Shown: positions 17,083-25,750, counted from the first letter of the stretch. The stretch: 64,000 nucleotides of DNA from CAIKMD01 sp963729935 (GCA_963729935.1 CAVSPW010000005.1:558001-622000), one strand, 5' to 3'. The notes: generated from the sequence alone by a model not told the origin. Program-made: numbers and translations.

Positions 17083-17955
17083 TCAGCTCCTCGCGGCCAG
17101 CTTGTCCTGCGTCTTCGTGTCGAAGTCGCTGGCGTCATGCCGCTCGTGGAGCTGATCCGCGGGGTCGCCGCTCAGCCGGTTGACCTTGCGGCCGCGCTTC
17201 ACCGCGGGACGTTGGCCGATCATCGTCGTCCAGCGCTGCAGGTTCTTGTAATCCTGCACCGACAGGAATTCGGCGCCGCCATATTGGTTGTACTGCGCCA
17301 GGCCGCCATACCACGGCCAGATCGCGATGTCGGCGATCGTGTAGCTGTCGCCCGCGACATATTCGCTTTCCGCCAGGCGCCGGTCGAGTACATCGAGCTG
17401 TCGCTTCGTCTCCATGGTGAAGCGGTTGATGGCATATTCGATCTTGGTCTGCGCGTAGGCGTAGAAATGGCCGAAGCCGCCGCCGACATAGGGCGTGCTC
17501 CCCATCTGCCAGAAGAGCCAGCTGAGGCATTCGGCGCGCGGCGCGCGCGCGGTCGGCAGCAAGGCGCCGAACTTTTCGGCGAGATAGACGAGGATGGCGC
17601 CCGATTCAAACATGCGGACCGGCTTGGGTTCGGAGCGGTCGAGCAAGGCCGGGATCTTGGAATTCGGATTGATGGCGACGAAGCCGCTGCCGAACTGTTC
17701 GCCCTCGCCGATCTTGATCGGCCAGGCATCGTATTCGGCGCCGCGATGACCAAGTGCCAGAAGCTCTTCCAGCATGATGGTGACTTTCACGCCGTTGGGC
17801 GTCGCCAGCGAGTAAAGTTGCAGCGGGTGGCGGCCGACCGGCAGTTCTTTCTCATGGGTCGGTCCGGCGATCGGCCGGTTGGTGGCGGCGTATCGCCCGC
17901 CATCGGGCTTGTTCCAGGTCCAGACCTTCGGCGGCGTGTAAGTTGTATCGGTCAT
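17083..17955 (-). CDS. yghU: Glutathione S-transferase YghU (disulfide-bond reductase-like)
   Basis: 290-residue cytosolic GST-fold protein of the Nu class; the E. coli family member uses two glutathione molecules and reduces disulfides. Near full-length resemblance to E. coli YghU as recalled: TYTPPKVWTW at the start, RPIAGPTHEKELPVG, HPLQLYSLATPNGVKVTIM, INPNSKIPALLD, FESGAILVYLAEKFG, and the C-terminal QLHERHDASDFDT. The ATG at 17955 (MTDTTY) is chosen because E. coli YghU begins MTDNTY; upstream ATGs at 17958 and 17967 are in frame and AGGGAA lies just before. Convergent with the TRAP operon. Probably a general redox or detoxification role. Confidence 0.93.
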   Translation of the reverse strand: MTDTTYTPPKVWTWNKPDGGRYAATNRPIAGPTHEKELPVGRHPLQLYSLATPNGVKVTIMLEELLALGHRGAEYDAWPIKIGEGEQFGSGFVAINPNSKIPALLDRSEPKPVRMFESGAILVYLAEKFGALLPTARAPRAECLSWLFWQMGSTPYVGGGFGHFYAYAQTKIEYAINRFTMETKRQLDVLDRRLAESEYVAGDSYTIADIAIWPWYGGLAQYNQYGGAEFLSVQDYKNLQRWTTMIGQRPAVKRGRKVNRLSGDPADQLHERHDASDFDTKTQDKLAARS

Positions 17956-18489
17956 CATTTCCCTCATGGTGATGGAGCGGCATCATCGCCGCCAGCCTAC
18001 GCCCAGCGGGCCTCTTGGGGCAAAGCCCCTCGACCACGCGCGCTCCCCCGGCTCTCCGGCTGCCCTGTGGCTGCATCCGAAACCGAGTCTCGACGAGGGT
18101 TGGTTGGAATATTCTTTCCCGGTGGCGCTGCAAAACCGTGTCGCCGCCGCTCGCGAACGCGAAAAAGACGTATGGCTCGGAACAGCGGCGTATCGGCGAA
18201 ACGGCGGTGCTCCGGGCGGCCACTCATTTGTAGAGGATGAGGGAATGGCGCTCGACATGCCAAATGAGGGTTGCCGGAATCGCCAATGATCTGCGCCGCC
18301 CGCCACCGCACGCACGAGGCCGCACCCGATCGCTTTCTGCGGTGACCTGTGCTGCTGCTTGAGCGCTGTCTCCTGCTGCGAAGGCGCTTGCCCCGCTGTG
18401 GGCACGGGTGCATCATTCATACTTGGCGTTTGGTACTTTCCCGCCGAGGATGGCAAAGGCTGCAGCGCCGATCGATGGGAGGAAGGGCC
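17956..18489. other. 534-base gap with no supported gene
   Basis: Divergent intergenic region between yghU and the VOC gene. Several short frames are open on both strands, but none has a ribosome site with a recognisable product or coding-like continuity. A short hairpin GGGGC-AAA-GCCCC lies at 18017-18029 and an AT-rich patch TGGTTGGAATATTC around 18101-18114 may belong to a promoter. It may be a decayed gene, but nothing identifiable remains. Confidence 0.5.
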
Positions 18490-19077
18490 ATGGAGGGAAC
18501 GCAAGCGGCTGCACAGATCGTGTCGCCCGCAAAGCTCGCGCATCTGGTGCTGCTCACGCGCGACCTGCCACGCATGCGCGACTGGTACGAGACGGTGCTG
18601 CAGGCCACGGTCACCGTGGAGGATCCCATGCTCTGCTTTCTCTCCTATGATGACGAGCATCACCGCATCGCCTTTGTCGGCATGCCCGATCTGCCGCCGC
18701 GCGCCGCCGGACCGCAGGTCGGCCTGCACCATATCGCCTTCACCTATCGCAGCCTCGACGATCTGCTCCGCACCTATGAAAGGCTGAAGCGGCTGAGGAT
18801 CGAGCCCTATTGGCCGATCCATCACGGCGTGACGATCTCGATGTATTACCGCGACCCCGACGGCAACAGCGCCGAGCTTCAGGTCGATGCCTTCAGCTCG
18901 ATGGAGGAGGCCAAGGCCTATATGCGCTCCGACAGCTTCCGCAACAATCCGATCGGAGTCGTGTACGATCCCGACGAGCTGGTGCGCCGCCACCGTGCCG
19001 GCGAGCCGTTCGAGAGCCTGCGTCAGCGGCCGCCGATGCCGTCGGGCAAGACGCCCGCCGATATGCTCCGCATCTGA
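18490..19077 (+). CDS. VOC-family protein, single-module extradiol dioxygenase-like
   Basis: 195-residue VOC protein resembling the catalytic module of 2,3-dihydroxybiphenyl-type dioxygenases. Expected metal triad is visible: His in KLAHLVLL (about residue 18), His in GLHHIAF, and Glu in NSAELQVD after YYRDPDGN. The C-terminal 50 residues (DPDELVRRHRAGEPFESL) match the tail of a biphenyl-diol dioxygenase subgroup. Start at ATG 18490 follows GGGAGGAAGGG. It is 55 bases upstream of the gentisate-dioxygenase-like gene, and the two are likely co-transcribed. It could instead be a glyoxalase-type isomerase, but the preserved HHE triad favours oxygen chemistry. Confidence 0.8.
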   Translation: MEGTQAAAQIVSPAKLAHLVLLTRDLPRMRDWYETVLQATVTVEDPMLCFLSYDDEHHRIAFVGMPDLPPRAAGPQVGLHHIAFTYRSLDDLLRTYERLKRLRIEPYWPIHHGVTISMYYRDPDGNSAELQVDAFSSMEEAKAYMRSDSFRNNPIGVVYDPDELVRRHRAGEPFESLRQRPPMPSGKTPADMLRI

Positions 19078-19132
19078 GCCGCAAGCTGGGCGTCGACTGA
19101 GGCGATAAGCGCAACAGCCTAAGGAGGAAGCG

Positions 19133-20128
19133 ATGGCAGATGGTGCGATGAGCGATCGGATCGAAGCGATCCGCAACGCGCCGAGCCTCGATGCGCTGTA
19201 TGGCGAGACCGGCAAGATCAGCACGATTCCGGGCTGGCTGCGGCGGGACGAGACCGCGCCCGCCGGCAAGCAGCAATCGGATTACGTGCCGGCCCATTGG
19301 CGCTACGATCTGTGCCAGGCGATGCTCGATGCCGCCGGCCGGCTGATCGACGTGTCGCTGGCCGAGCGGCGCAATCTCGTGATGTGCAATCCCATTCCCG
19401 GCCCCATGGGTACAAAGGGGGGCGTGATGACGACCAAGTCGCTCGTCGCCGCCTATCAGATGATCCTCCCCGGCGAGAAGGCGCCCTCGCATCGCCACAC
19501 CGCGCATGCGCTCCGCGTCATCATCGACGCGCACGGCGCCTATTCGACCGTCGACGGCGAGAAGACGCCGATGGAAACGGGCGACGTCGTGCTGACGCCG
19601 GGCTGGTGCTGGCACGAGCACGGGCACGACGGCGACCAGCCTGCTTATTGGTTCGACGGGCTCGATGTGCCGCTGGTGCGCGGGCTCGAGACCATGTTCT
19701 ACGAGGACAATCCCGTCCGCTTCGATGAGCATCCGAAAGCGGTGACAACCTCGCCCTATCGTTTCCCCCGCGACGAGATCCTACGCCGCCTCGACAAGGC
19801 GATCGCCGACAACGAAGGCTTCCACGGCCCACGCGTCACCCTCGAAGCACCGAGCATGCCGACGATGATGCTGACGATGGAGCGGCTCGCCTCGGGCGCC
19901 AAGACGCGGCGACAGCGCTCGACGACCAACCGCGTCTTCTGCGTCGTCGAGGGCAGCGGCGAGACGGTCGCCGGCGAGGAACGCTTCGAATGGCAGCGCG
20001 GCGACATATTCGCGATCCCGGCCTGGACTAAGTTCGAGCAGAGGGCGACGCGCGACGCGCAGCTCTTCTGCATGTCGGACGAGCCACTGATGAAATTCGC
20101 GCGCTATTATAAATCCGAAGCGGATTAG
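19133..20128 (+). CDS. Cupin protein, gentisate 1,2-dioxygenase-like
   Basis: 331-residue bicupin. The first cupin holds the metal site, GEKAPSHRHTAHALR (His-x-His) near residues 117-125 and WHEHGHDG near 160. The second cupin (about 240-325; VFCVVEGSGETVAGEERFEWQRGDIFAIPAW) lacks the His pair, as in known gentisate and salicylate 1,2-dioxygenases. These enzymes use Fe(II) and O2 to open a ring carrying hydroxyl and carboxyl groups. AAGGAGGAAG lies 3 bases before the ATG. A fragment of an unrelated binding-protein gene begins directly after its stop codon, marking a rearrangement boundary. Exact substrate uncertain. Confidence 0.85.
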   Translation: MADGAMSDRIEAIRNAPSLDALYGETGKISTIPGWLRRDETAPAGKQQSDYVPAHWRYDLCQAMLDAAGRLIDVSLAERRNLVMCNPIPGPMGTKGGVMTTKSLVAAYQMILPGEKAPSHRHTAHALRVIIDAHGAYSTVDGEKTPMETGDVVLTPGWCWHEHGHDGDQPAYWFDGLDVPLVRGLETMFYEDNPVRFDEHPKAVTTSPYRFPRDEILRRLDKAIADNEGFHGPRVTLEAPSMPTMMLTMERLASGAKTRRQRSTTNRVFCVVEGSGETVAGEERFEWQRGDIFAIPAWTKFEQRATRDAQLFCMSDEPLMKFARYYKSEAD

Positions 20129-20238
20129 CGCAGGGCCGCCCAGATCGATCGTGTCTTCAAGGGCGCCAAGCCGGGTGACCTGGCGGTCCGGGACCCGACG
20201 GGATTCGAGTTGGCGATCAATCTGAAGACCGCCGCTCT
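20129..20238 (+). pseudogene. C-terminal fragment of an ABC substrate-binding protein (PF04392 type)
   Basis: Immediately after the cupin stop codon, the DNA translates as RRAAQIDRVFKGAKPGD then LAVRDPTGFELAINLKTA. From general knowledge this is close to the C-terminal signature of the ABC binding-protein family (RRAAxYVDxILKGAKPxDLPVxQPTKFELVINLKTAKALGL). The match stops abruptly at about 20232, where an imperfect direct repeat begins. No start codon or remaining N-terminal part is present. It is a relic left by a deletion or insertion event. Confidence 0.7.
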
Positions 20239-20253
20239 CGGGGCAAAGCGGAC
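20229..20253 (+). repeat. Left copy of imperfect direct repeat flanking the peptidase/ATP-grasp island
   Basis: 25 bases matching 22716-22740 in 23 positions (differences at the 9th and 17th bases). The core is nearly palindromic (CCGCT...AGCGG), of the GTCCGCTT-type seen in decayed intergenic DNA. The binding-protein relic breaks at this copy. Confidence 0.6.
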
Positions 20254-20408
20254 ACCGCCAAATCAGCTCCCAGTTCAAAATCGACGCGATTGGCCCAAAG
20301 CCGGCGCGGCTCACGGAACGATCGCACGCCGTGAAGACTCGGCGGTTGTTGCCGGCAGCTTCCTATGACACCATCCAAGTACCGGGTTTTATGATCTTAT
20401 GGATGCCT

Positions 20409-21437
20409 ATGCCACGTCGAAAATATGCTTGGGAGAAGCTGTCGGATGAGCAGTTGCTCAAGCAACGCCTCAGCAGTCTGAAGGTTAAGATCAAAGGCAC
20501 GTGGCTCGAGGATTGTCTCGGCACTCTGAATGAAGAGCTTCAAGCGCGGGGCATCCGGCTGCGGCCGCACGCATGGATATCGAGCGAATGGTTCAGTCCG
20601 GCAGATGTGCCCGGCATTGCCATCCCGTTCTATCTTGCCCATCCCCGCCTGATGAAACTCGAGAAGAAAATGGTGTTCGAGGTCGAGGGCGGCACCTGGT
20701 CCGAGTGCATGGCCATTCTCCGTCACGAGGCAGGCCATGCCGTGCAGCACGCCTACCAGCTGCAACGCCGCCGGCGCTGGCAACAATTGTTCGGCCCGTC
20801 TTCGAAACACTACCCGCTCTATTACCGGCCCAATCCGGCCAGCCGGCGTTATGTCCAGCATCTTCGGCGCTGGTACGCGCAGAGCCATCCGGACGAGGAT
20901 TTCGCCGAAACCTTTGCAGTGTGGTTGCGGCCGCGGTCGAAGTGGCGGACACGCTATGCCGGCTGGCCGGCGCTAAAGAAGCTCGAATATGTCGACGAGC
21001 TGATGGGCGAGATTGCCGGGGAGCGGCCGCCTGTCACCACACGGGAGCGTGTCGATCCACTGCCTCAGCTCAGCCAAACGCTTGGCGAGCACTACCAGAA
21101 AAAGCAGTCATTCTACGCTTTCAAGCCACCGAAAACCTACGACCGCGACCTCTCCCATCTCTTCTCCGCCGATCCGCGACATCGACGGGCGCAGCCAGCG
21201 GCGGTCTTCATCAGGCGGCACCGCGCGCAAGTCAGGCAGATGGTCTCGCGATGGACGGGCGAGAACCAGCTTACGCTCGATGCCGTTCTTGATGTTATGA
21301 TCTCCCGCTGCCGCGAACTCGATCTCCGTGCCCCTGGCTCCCAACAGAAGCTTGTCACCAACTTCACCATCCTGTTGACCGCAAAGACCATGCACGCTCT
21401 GTTCGGTCCGTCGCGGCGCAAATGGATCGCTCTATGA
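20409..21437 (+). CDS. Putative zinc-binding metallopeptidase (HEAGH; Peptidase_Mx-like)
   Basis: 342-residue protein without signal peptide or membrane span. Seen: PGIAIPFYLAHPRLMKLE near 68-85, then LRHEAGHAVQHAY with the HExxH zinc motif at 106-110. WYAQSHPDEDFAETFAVWL follows about 65 residues later, its Glu being the likely third ligand; the C-terminus is basic. This layout matches the putative zinc-binding metallopeptidase family of unknown function known next to ATP-grasp genes. Start at ATG 20409 (MPRRKYAW) is chosen by resemblance to relatives; ATGs at 20391 and 20403 and a GTG at 20331 are in frame, with no clear ribosome site. The stop overlaps the next start (ATGA), so translation is coupled. 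Base composition is low: 63 of 120 bases at 20401-20520 are G/C, against 46 of 60 at 23941-24000. Confidence 0.82.
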   Translation: MPRRKYAWEKLSDEQLLKQRLSSLKVKIKGTWLEDCLGTLNEELQARGIRLRPHAWISSEWFSPADVPGIAIPFYLAHPRLMKLEKKMVFEVEGGTWSECMAILRHEAGHAVQHAYQLQRRRRWQQLFGPSSKHYPLYYRPNPASRRYVQHLRRWYAQSHPDEDFAETFAVWLRPRSKWRTRYAGWPALKKLEYVDELMGEIAGERPPVTTRERVDPLPQLSQTLGEHYQKKQSFYAFKPPKTYDRDLSHLFSADPRHRRAQPAAVFIRRHRAQVRQMVSRWTGENQLTLDAVLDVMISRCRELDLRAPGSQQKLVTNFTILLTAKTMHALFGPSRRKWIAL

Positions 21438-22468
21438 GACGCCTGCGCATTCTCGTGCTGATGCATCCGGACTGCGTGCCCCCCAACTCGACCGAGGGAT
21501 ACACCGCGCGGGAGATCAACGTATGGAAGACGGAATTCGACGTCGTGAGCACCTTACGCGCGGCTGGCCATGACGTTCGCCCGCTCGGCGTGCAGGAGGA
21601 AATCAAGCCGGTGCGCGACGAGATCGAAAATTTCAAGCCGCATGTGGTCTACACGTTGCTGGAGGAGTTCCACTATGCGACCGCCTACGACCAGCACATC
21701 GCGAGCTATCTCGAGCTGATGAAAATCCCGTATACCGGGTGCAACCCGCGCGGCCTGATCCTGGCGCGCGGCAAGGATCTGTCCAAAACCTTGGTGCACC
21801 ATCGCCGGATCGCGGTACCGGCCTTTGCCGTATTTCCGAGGCGCCGCAAGGTCAAGCGGCCCGCGCGCCTTGCGCTGCCGCTGATCGTCAAGAGCCTGAG
21901 CGAGGATGGATCCGTCGGTATCTCGCAAGCATCCATCGTCGATACAGACGAGAAGCTCGCCGAGCGCGTCGCCTTCGTTCACGATCGGCTCGAGACCGCC
22001 GCCATCGCCGAACAGTACATCGAGGGACGCGAACTTTATGTCGGCGTGCTCGGCAACAACCGGCTGCGCGTGCTGCCGGTGTGGGAATTGAAATTCGGCA
22101 GCTTGGGCGGTCAGGGGGCGCGGCAGATCGCCACCGAAAAGGCCAAACACGATCCCGATTATCAGGAACGCGTCGGAATCGTGGACGGGCCGGCCAAAGA
22201 CCTCGCGCCGGAGCTATGCGCCCGCATTCAGCGAATAGCAAAACGCATATACCGAACACTGGGGCTCGATGGCTATGCCCGTATCGACTTTCGCCTCTCT
22301 GCCGACGGCACGCCATATTTCATTGAAGCCAATCCCAACCCCGAAATAGCGAAAAGCCAGGAGTTCGCTACAGCGGCTCGGTATGACGGGCTCGATTACA
22401 CGAAGCTGCTGCATCGCATCCTGGCACTCGGAATAAGCCGGGCAAAGTCGGGCGCATCCGTCGGCTGA
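21434..22468 (+). CDS. ATP-grasp ligase, D-alanine--D-alanine ligase-like
   Basis: 344-residue ATP-grasp enzyme expected to join a carboxylate to an amine via an acyl phosphate. Seen: an N-terminal Rossmann-like half (RRLRILVLMHPDCVPP), PYTGCNPRGLILARGKDLSK (ATP-binding Lys region), PLIVKSLSEDGSVGISQASIV (glycine-rich loop after a beta-strand Lys), AEQYIEGRELYVGVLGN, and the Mg-binding end YARIDFRLSADGTPYFIEANPNPEI. This is the Ddl pattern, but peptidoglycan Ddl starts differently and is usually shorter (about 300). It begins inside the peptidase stop codon (ATGA), so the two are a unit. Inference: the ligase makes a peptide or amide bond on a protein or small molecule, and the peptidase matures or reverses it. 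Target unknown. Confidence 0.85.
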   Translation: MRRLRILVLMHPDCVPPNSTEGYTAREINVWKTEFDVVSTLRAAGHDVRPLGVQEEIKPVRDEIENFKPHVVYTLLEEFHYATAYDQHIASYLELMKIPYTGCNPRGLILARGKDLSKTLVHHRRIAVPAFAVFPRRRKVKRPARLALPLIVKSLSEDGSVGISQASIVDTDEKLAERVAFVHDRLETAAIAEQYIEGRELYVGVLGNNRLRVLPVWELKFGSLGGQGARQIATEKAKHDPDYQERVGIVDGPAKDLAPELCARIQRIAKRIYRTLGLDGYARIDFRLSADGTPYFIEANPNPEIAKSQEFATAARYDGLDYTKLLHRILALGISRAKSGASVG

Positions 22469-22783
22469 ACGCGAAGCGGGTCGGCGCGGCCATCCGGGTT
22501 GAGCCGAATTTGTCCTCCAGCTGGCTGAGATCTCATTCCCGTCCGACAGAGCCTACTTACCTGAAATTGAGTGAAGTGGCCCTGTATGACGGATTGCAAA
22601 GGGCAGGTTTGCGCGAGACAGGCCAACCGGCAAATCTCGGCTCTTTGGCCCAAGTTGAACATGTCGGCGAAGTCCGGTTCCGGCACTTAGCGGCGGATCG
22701 CTTTTTGCTGAACGGCCGCCGCTTTCGGGGCTAAGCGGACTTTCGCATGCGGCTCGAAAGGGGCGCCTTTATGAGTTCGCGCC
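22469..22783. other. 315-base non-coding tail of the island
   Basis: No convincing gene. Composition is low-GC like the island, and several short frames lack any recognisable product. It contains the right direct repeat (22716-22740). It ends at the pyrE stop codon, where composition returns to that of the rest of the window. Confidence 0.5.
22716..22740 (+). repeat. Right copy of imperfect direct repeat flanking the island
   Basis: Matches 20229-20253 in 23 of 25 bases. Carries a 6-bp inverted repeat CCGCTT...AAGCGG. Lies 44 bases from the pyrE stop. Confidence 0.6.
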
Positions 22784-23476
22784 CTAATCCGCGACGGCGG
22801 CGACGCCGCCATGCGCCTTCGACCAGGCCGGCGGGTCTTTCATGAACGCCTCAATGTCGCTCAAGAGCGAGCGCTCGAACTTGCCGCTTTCCTTGGCCGC
22901 CGCGAGCACGTCCCACCAGGTCGCGAGCGCGTGCAGCTCGACGCCGAGGTCTTTCAAGATTTTTCGCCCCTCGGGAAAGATGTCGTAGAAGAACACGACG
23001 AAGCAGTGATCGACCTTGGCCCCGGCCTGGCGGAGCGCGTTGCAGAAATTGACCTTGCTGCGCCCGTCCGTGGTCATGTCCTCGACCAAGAGCACGCGCT
23101 GCCCTTCGACGACCTGACCCTCGATCTGCGCGTTGCGGCCGAAGCCTTTCGCCTTCTTGCGCACATAGAGCATCGGCAGCATGAGCCTGTCGGCCATCCA
23201 GGCGGCAAACGGGATGCCGGCCGTCTCGCCGCCCGCCACCGCGTCGAAACACTCGAACCCCGCCTCCCGCATGATTGTCGCCGCGCCGAATTCCATCAGG
23301 GTCTGGCGCACGCGCGGGAAGGAAATGAGCCGCCGGCAATCGGTATAGACCGGGCTCGCCCAGCCCGAGGTAAAGATGAAGGGCTTGTCGGACATGAACT
23401 GCACGGCCTCGACCTCCAGCAGCATCTTCGCCGTGAGCTCCGCCATCGTCCTCTTGTCGGGAAATCCGCCGCTCAT
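22784..23476 (-). CDS. pyrE: Orotate phosphoribosyltransferase
   Basis: 230-residue enzyme of pyrimidine synthesis, joining orotate and PRPP to give orotidine 5'-phosphate. Seen: FIFTSGWASPVYTDCR (substrate loop; type I enzymes have a similar KSGxxSPxYxDxR), AGGETAGIPFAAWMAD, YVRKKAKGFG (flexible catalytic loop with Lys residues), and the PRPP motif VLLVEDMTTDGRSK near 130-143. Length is slightly above the usual 210-220. Start at the ATG encoding MSGGF; an in-frame ATG eleven codons later is possible. It stands alone between the transferred island and the divergent Tct permease gene. It looks like a core gene and marks the right edge of the rearrangement. Confidence 0.9.
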   Translation of the reverse strand: MSGGFPDKRTMAELTAKMLLEVEAVQFMSDKPFIFTSGWASPVYTDCRRLISFPRVRQTLMEFGAATIMREAGFECFDAVAGGETAGIPFAAWMADRLMLPMLYVRKKAKGFGRNAQIEGQVVEGQRVLLVEDMTTDGRSKVNFCNALRQAGAKVDHCFVVFFYDIFPEGRKILKDLGVELHALATWWDVLAAAKESGKFERSLLSDIEAFMKDPPAWSKAHGGVAAVAD

Positions 23477-23716
23477 CGTACTCGACCCTTCCGAATTTTG
23501 GCTTTCCCGCGATTAGCCGGGATTCGGGCGAAAAATCAAGGCCGGTCCGTGCAGCGCCCCTGACAGCGAGCCAGGTCGTCCGCGGCGCCCCAGGCGACCC
23601 GGCCCAATCCGCCCGTGACCCGGGGCGATCGAGCTGAAACGCCCACGCCCCTCACATTGACCCGCAACGAAATCGGAGGCTTAGTAGCGCCAACAGGGAG
23701 GCCGGACGGCGAGACG

Positions 23717-25750
23717 ATGCTCGAAGCGGGACTTCACGCGCTGATGCTCATTCTGGAGCCGGCGCGTCTCCTCATCATGATGGCGGGCGTCGTTCTGGGC
23801 CTTTCCTTGGGGGTGATCCCGGGGCTGGGCGGCGTCGTCGGCCTTGCCATCCTCATTCCCTTCACTTACCACCTCGACGCGTTTTCCGCCTTTGCCCTGC
23901 TGCTGGGCATGGCGTCGGTCACGACGATCTCCGATCTCATTCCGGCCGTCCTCTTCGGCGTGCCCGGCACGGTCGGCGCGGCGGCTTCGGTTCTCGACGG
24001 CCACCCGCTCGCCAAGCAAGGCCAGGCGGCGCGGGCCTTCGGCGCGGGATACGGCGCCTCGCTCATCGGCGGGCTTTTCGGAGCCTTTCTCTTGGCGCTG
24101 GCCATTCCGGTCCTGCGCCCGGTGGTGCTCTACCTCGCCTCGCCGGAGCTTCTGTCCTTCTGCATCTTCGGCCTCTCTATGGTGAGCGTGCTGAGCGGCA
24201 AGGCGCCGCTGAAGGGGCTGACCGCCGCCGGGCTCGGGCTGATGCTCGCCATGATCGGCGGCGACGCGCAGACCGGCACCCTGCGCTGGACCTTCGGCAC
24301 GCTCTATTTGTGGGACAAGCTGCCGCTGGTGCCATTCACCTTGGGCATCTTCGCCATCCCGGAACTCGTCGACATGGCGATCGCGCGCACCAGCATCGCG
24401 CAGAACCAGGACCGCGCCGAGATCGATCTGGCCGGGCAATGGCGCGGCCTGGGCGACGCGCTGACCCATTGGTGGCTGGTGCTGCGCTGCTCGGCCTTGG
24501 GCGCGTTCCTCGGCGCGGTGCCGGGCTTGGGCGCGGCGGTGATCGATTGGATCGCCTATGGCCACGCGATCCGGACGGAGAAGAACACCGAGAAATTCGG
24601 CCAGGGCGACATCCGCGGCGTGATCGCCGCCATCGCCTCGGACAACGCCAAGGAGGGCGGGCATCTCGTGCCGACGATCGCGTTCGGCGTGCCGGCCGGC
24701 GCCTCGATGGCCTTGCTGCTGAGCGCCTTCCTGATGCACGGCCTCGTGCCGGGTCCCGAAATGCTGACGAAGCATCTCGACGTCACCTATTCGATCATCT
24801 GGACCCTGACGCTCTCGCATGTCATGGGCGCGGTGATCTGCTTGGCGGCGAGCGGCCTGTTCGCGCGGCTCGCGACCGTGCGCGCGGGCATTCTGGTGCC
24901 GCTGGTGCTGATGGTCATCTTCCTCGGCGCCTTCGAGGGCTCGCAAAGTTGGGGCGATCTCTACTCGCTGGTGATTTTCGGTGCCGGCGGCTGGGTGATG
25001 AAGCATCTCGGCTGGCCGCGCCCGCCTCTCATTCTGGGGTTCGTCCTCGGCGCGATCTTCGAGCGCTATTTCTTCATCTCGACCGAAATTTACGGCGCCG
25101 CCTGGGCGCTGCGGCCGGTCGTCCTCGCCGTATTCGCCGGCGCGCTCTGGGTGGTTTTGCCGCCGCTCAAGACGCATCTCGCCGGCACGGTCTCGTCCTT
25201 CCGCCATTTCCGCACCGGCACGCTGCGCTTCGGCGCGAACGCCGCCTTCACCTCGATCCTGATCGCGACCATCCTCATCGCCATGGCGTTCTCGCGCCAA
25301 TGGCCGCCGGCGGCGCGGCTCGTCCCGACCGCCTCGATGCTGACCGCCCTGTTCTTCGCCGTGCTCAACTTGGCCACCGAATTGTTCGGGGATCCGGCCA
25401 CGGCGCTGCACGGGCCTGCCGAGGCGCCGCACATGCCGGGCGCCGCACCGCTCGCGGCGCAAGCCGCGGGCGAAACGAAGATCCATCTGAGCGCTCTGCG
25501 CATCTTCGGCTGGATCCTCGGCTTTCTCGGTCTCGGCGCCTGCATCGGCTTGCTGCCGGCGCTCGCGGTGCTCGTCTTCCTGCTGATGTGGATCGAATTC
25601 TCCGAGCCTTGGTCGCGCGCCTTGATCGCATCCAGCGTCGCGACGCTCTGCATCTATCTTCTGTTCGACCGGGTCTTCGCCCTGCCCTGGCCGCAATCCC
25701 TGCTCGGCGATCTCGTCCCGGCGCTGCGTGACGCAACCGGCCTGGTTTGA
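23717..25750 (+). CDS. Fused tripartite tricarboxylate transporter permease (TctA-TctB)
   Basis: 677-residue membrane protein. Residues about 1-490 are TctA-like: PGLGGVVGLAILIPFTYHLD, ISDLIPAVLFGVPGTVGAAASVLDG and a second related half with VPGLGAAVIDWIAYG, followed by DNAKEGGHLVPTIAFGVPAGASM. Residues about 510-675 are a TctB-like four-span domain, normally a separate small subunit. Start at ATG 23717 is the first good Met before the membrane domain; an upstream in-frame start at 23615 is possible, and the ribosome site is weak (AGGGAGG, 15 bases away). No TctC binding-protein gene is adjacent. Followed after 62 bases by a lyase and a dihydroxyphthalate-decarboxylase-like gene, so the import of an aromatic or tricarboxylic acid is a sensible guess. 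Confidence 0.88.
   Translation: MLEAGLHALMLILEPARLLIMMAGVVLGLSLGVIPGLGGVVGLAILIPFTYHLDAFSAFALLLGMASVTTISDLIPAVLFGVPGTVGAAASVLDGHPLAKQGQAARAFGAGYGASLIGGLFGAFLLALAIPVLRPVVLYLASPELLSFCIFGLSMVSVLSGKAPLKGLTAAGLGLMLAMIGGDAQTGTLRWTFGTLYLWDKLPLVPFTLGIFAIPELVDMAIARTSIAQNQDRAEIDLAGQWRGLGDALTHWWLVLRCSALGAFLGAVPGLGAAVIDWIAYGHAIRTEKNTEKFGQGDIRGVIAAIASDNAKEGGHLVPTIAFGVPAGASMALLLSAFLMHGLVPGPEMLTKHLDVTYSIIWTLTLSHVMGAVICLAASGLFARLATVRAGILVPLVLMVIFLGAFEGSQSWGDLYSLVIFGAGGWVMKHLGWPRPPLILGFVLGAIFERYFFISTEIYGAAWALRPVVLAVFAGALWVVLPPLKTHLAGTVSSFRHFRTGTLRFGANAAFTSILIATILIAMAFSRQWPPAARLVPTASMLTALFFAVLNLATELFGDPATALHGPAEAPHMPGAAPLAAQAAGETKIHLSALRIFGWILGFLGLGACIGLLPALAVLVFLLMWIEFSEPWSRALIASSVATLCIYLLFDRVFALPWPQSLLGDLVPALRDATGLV

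Noticed and set aside
17956..18489. Short frames in the yghU-VOC gap
   Set aside because: No ribosome sites matched to coding-like sequence and no recognisable product.
22510..22734. A 74-codon frame downstream of the ATP-grasp gene
   Set aside because: No good start or ribosome site, no recognisable product, and it runs into the repeat; treated as non-coding.
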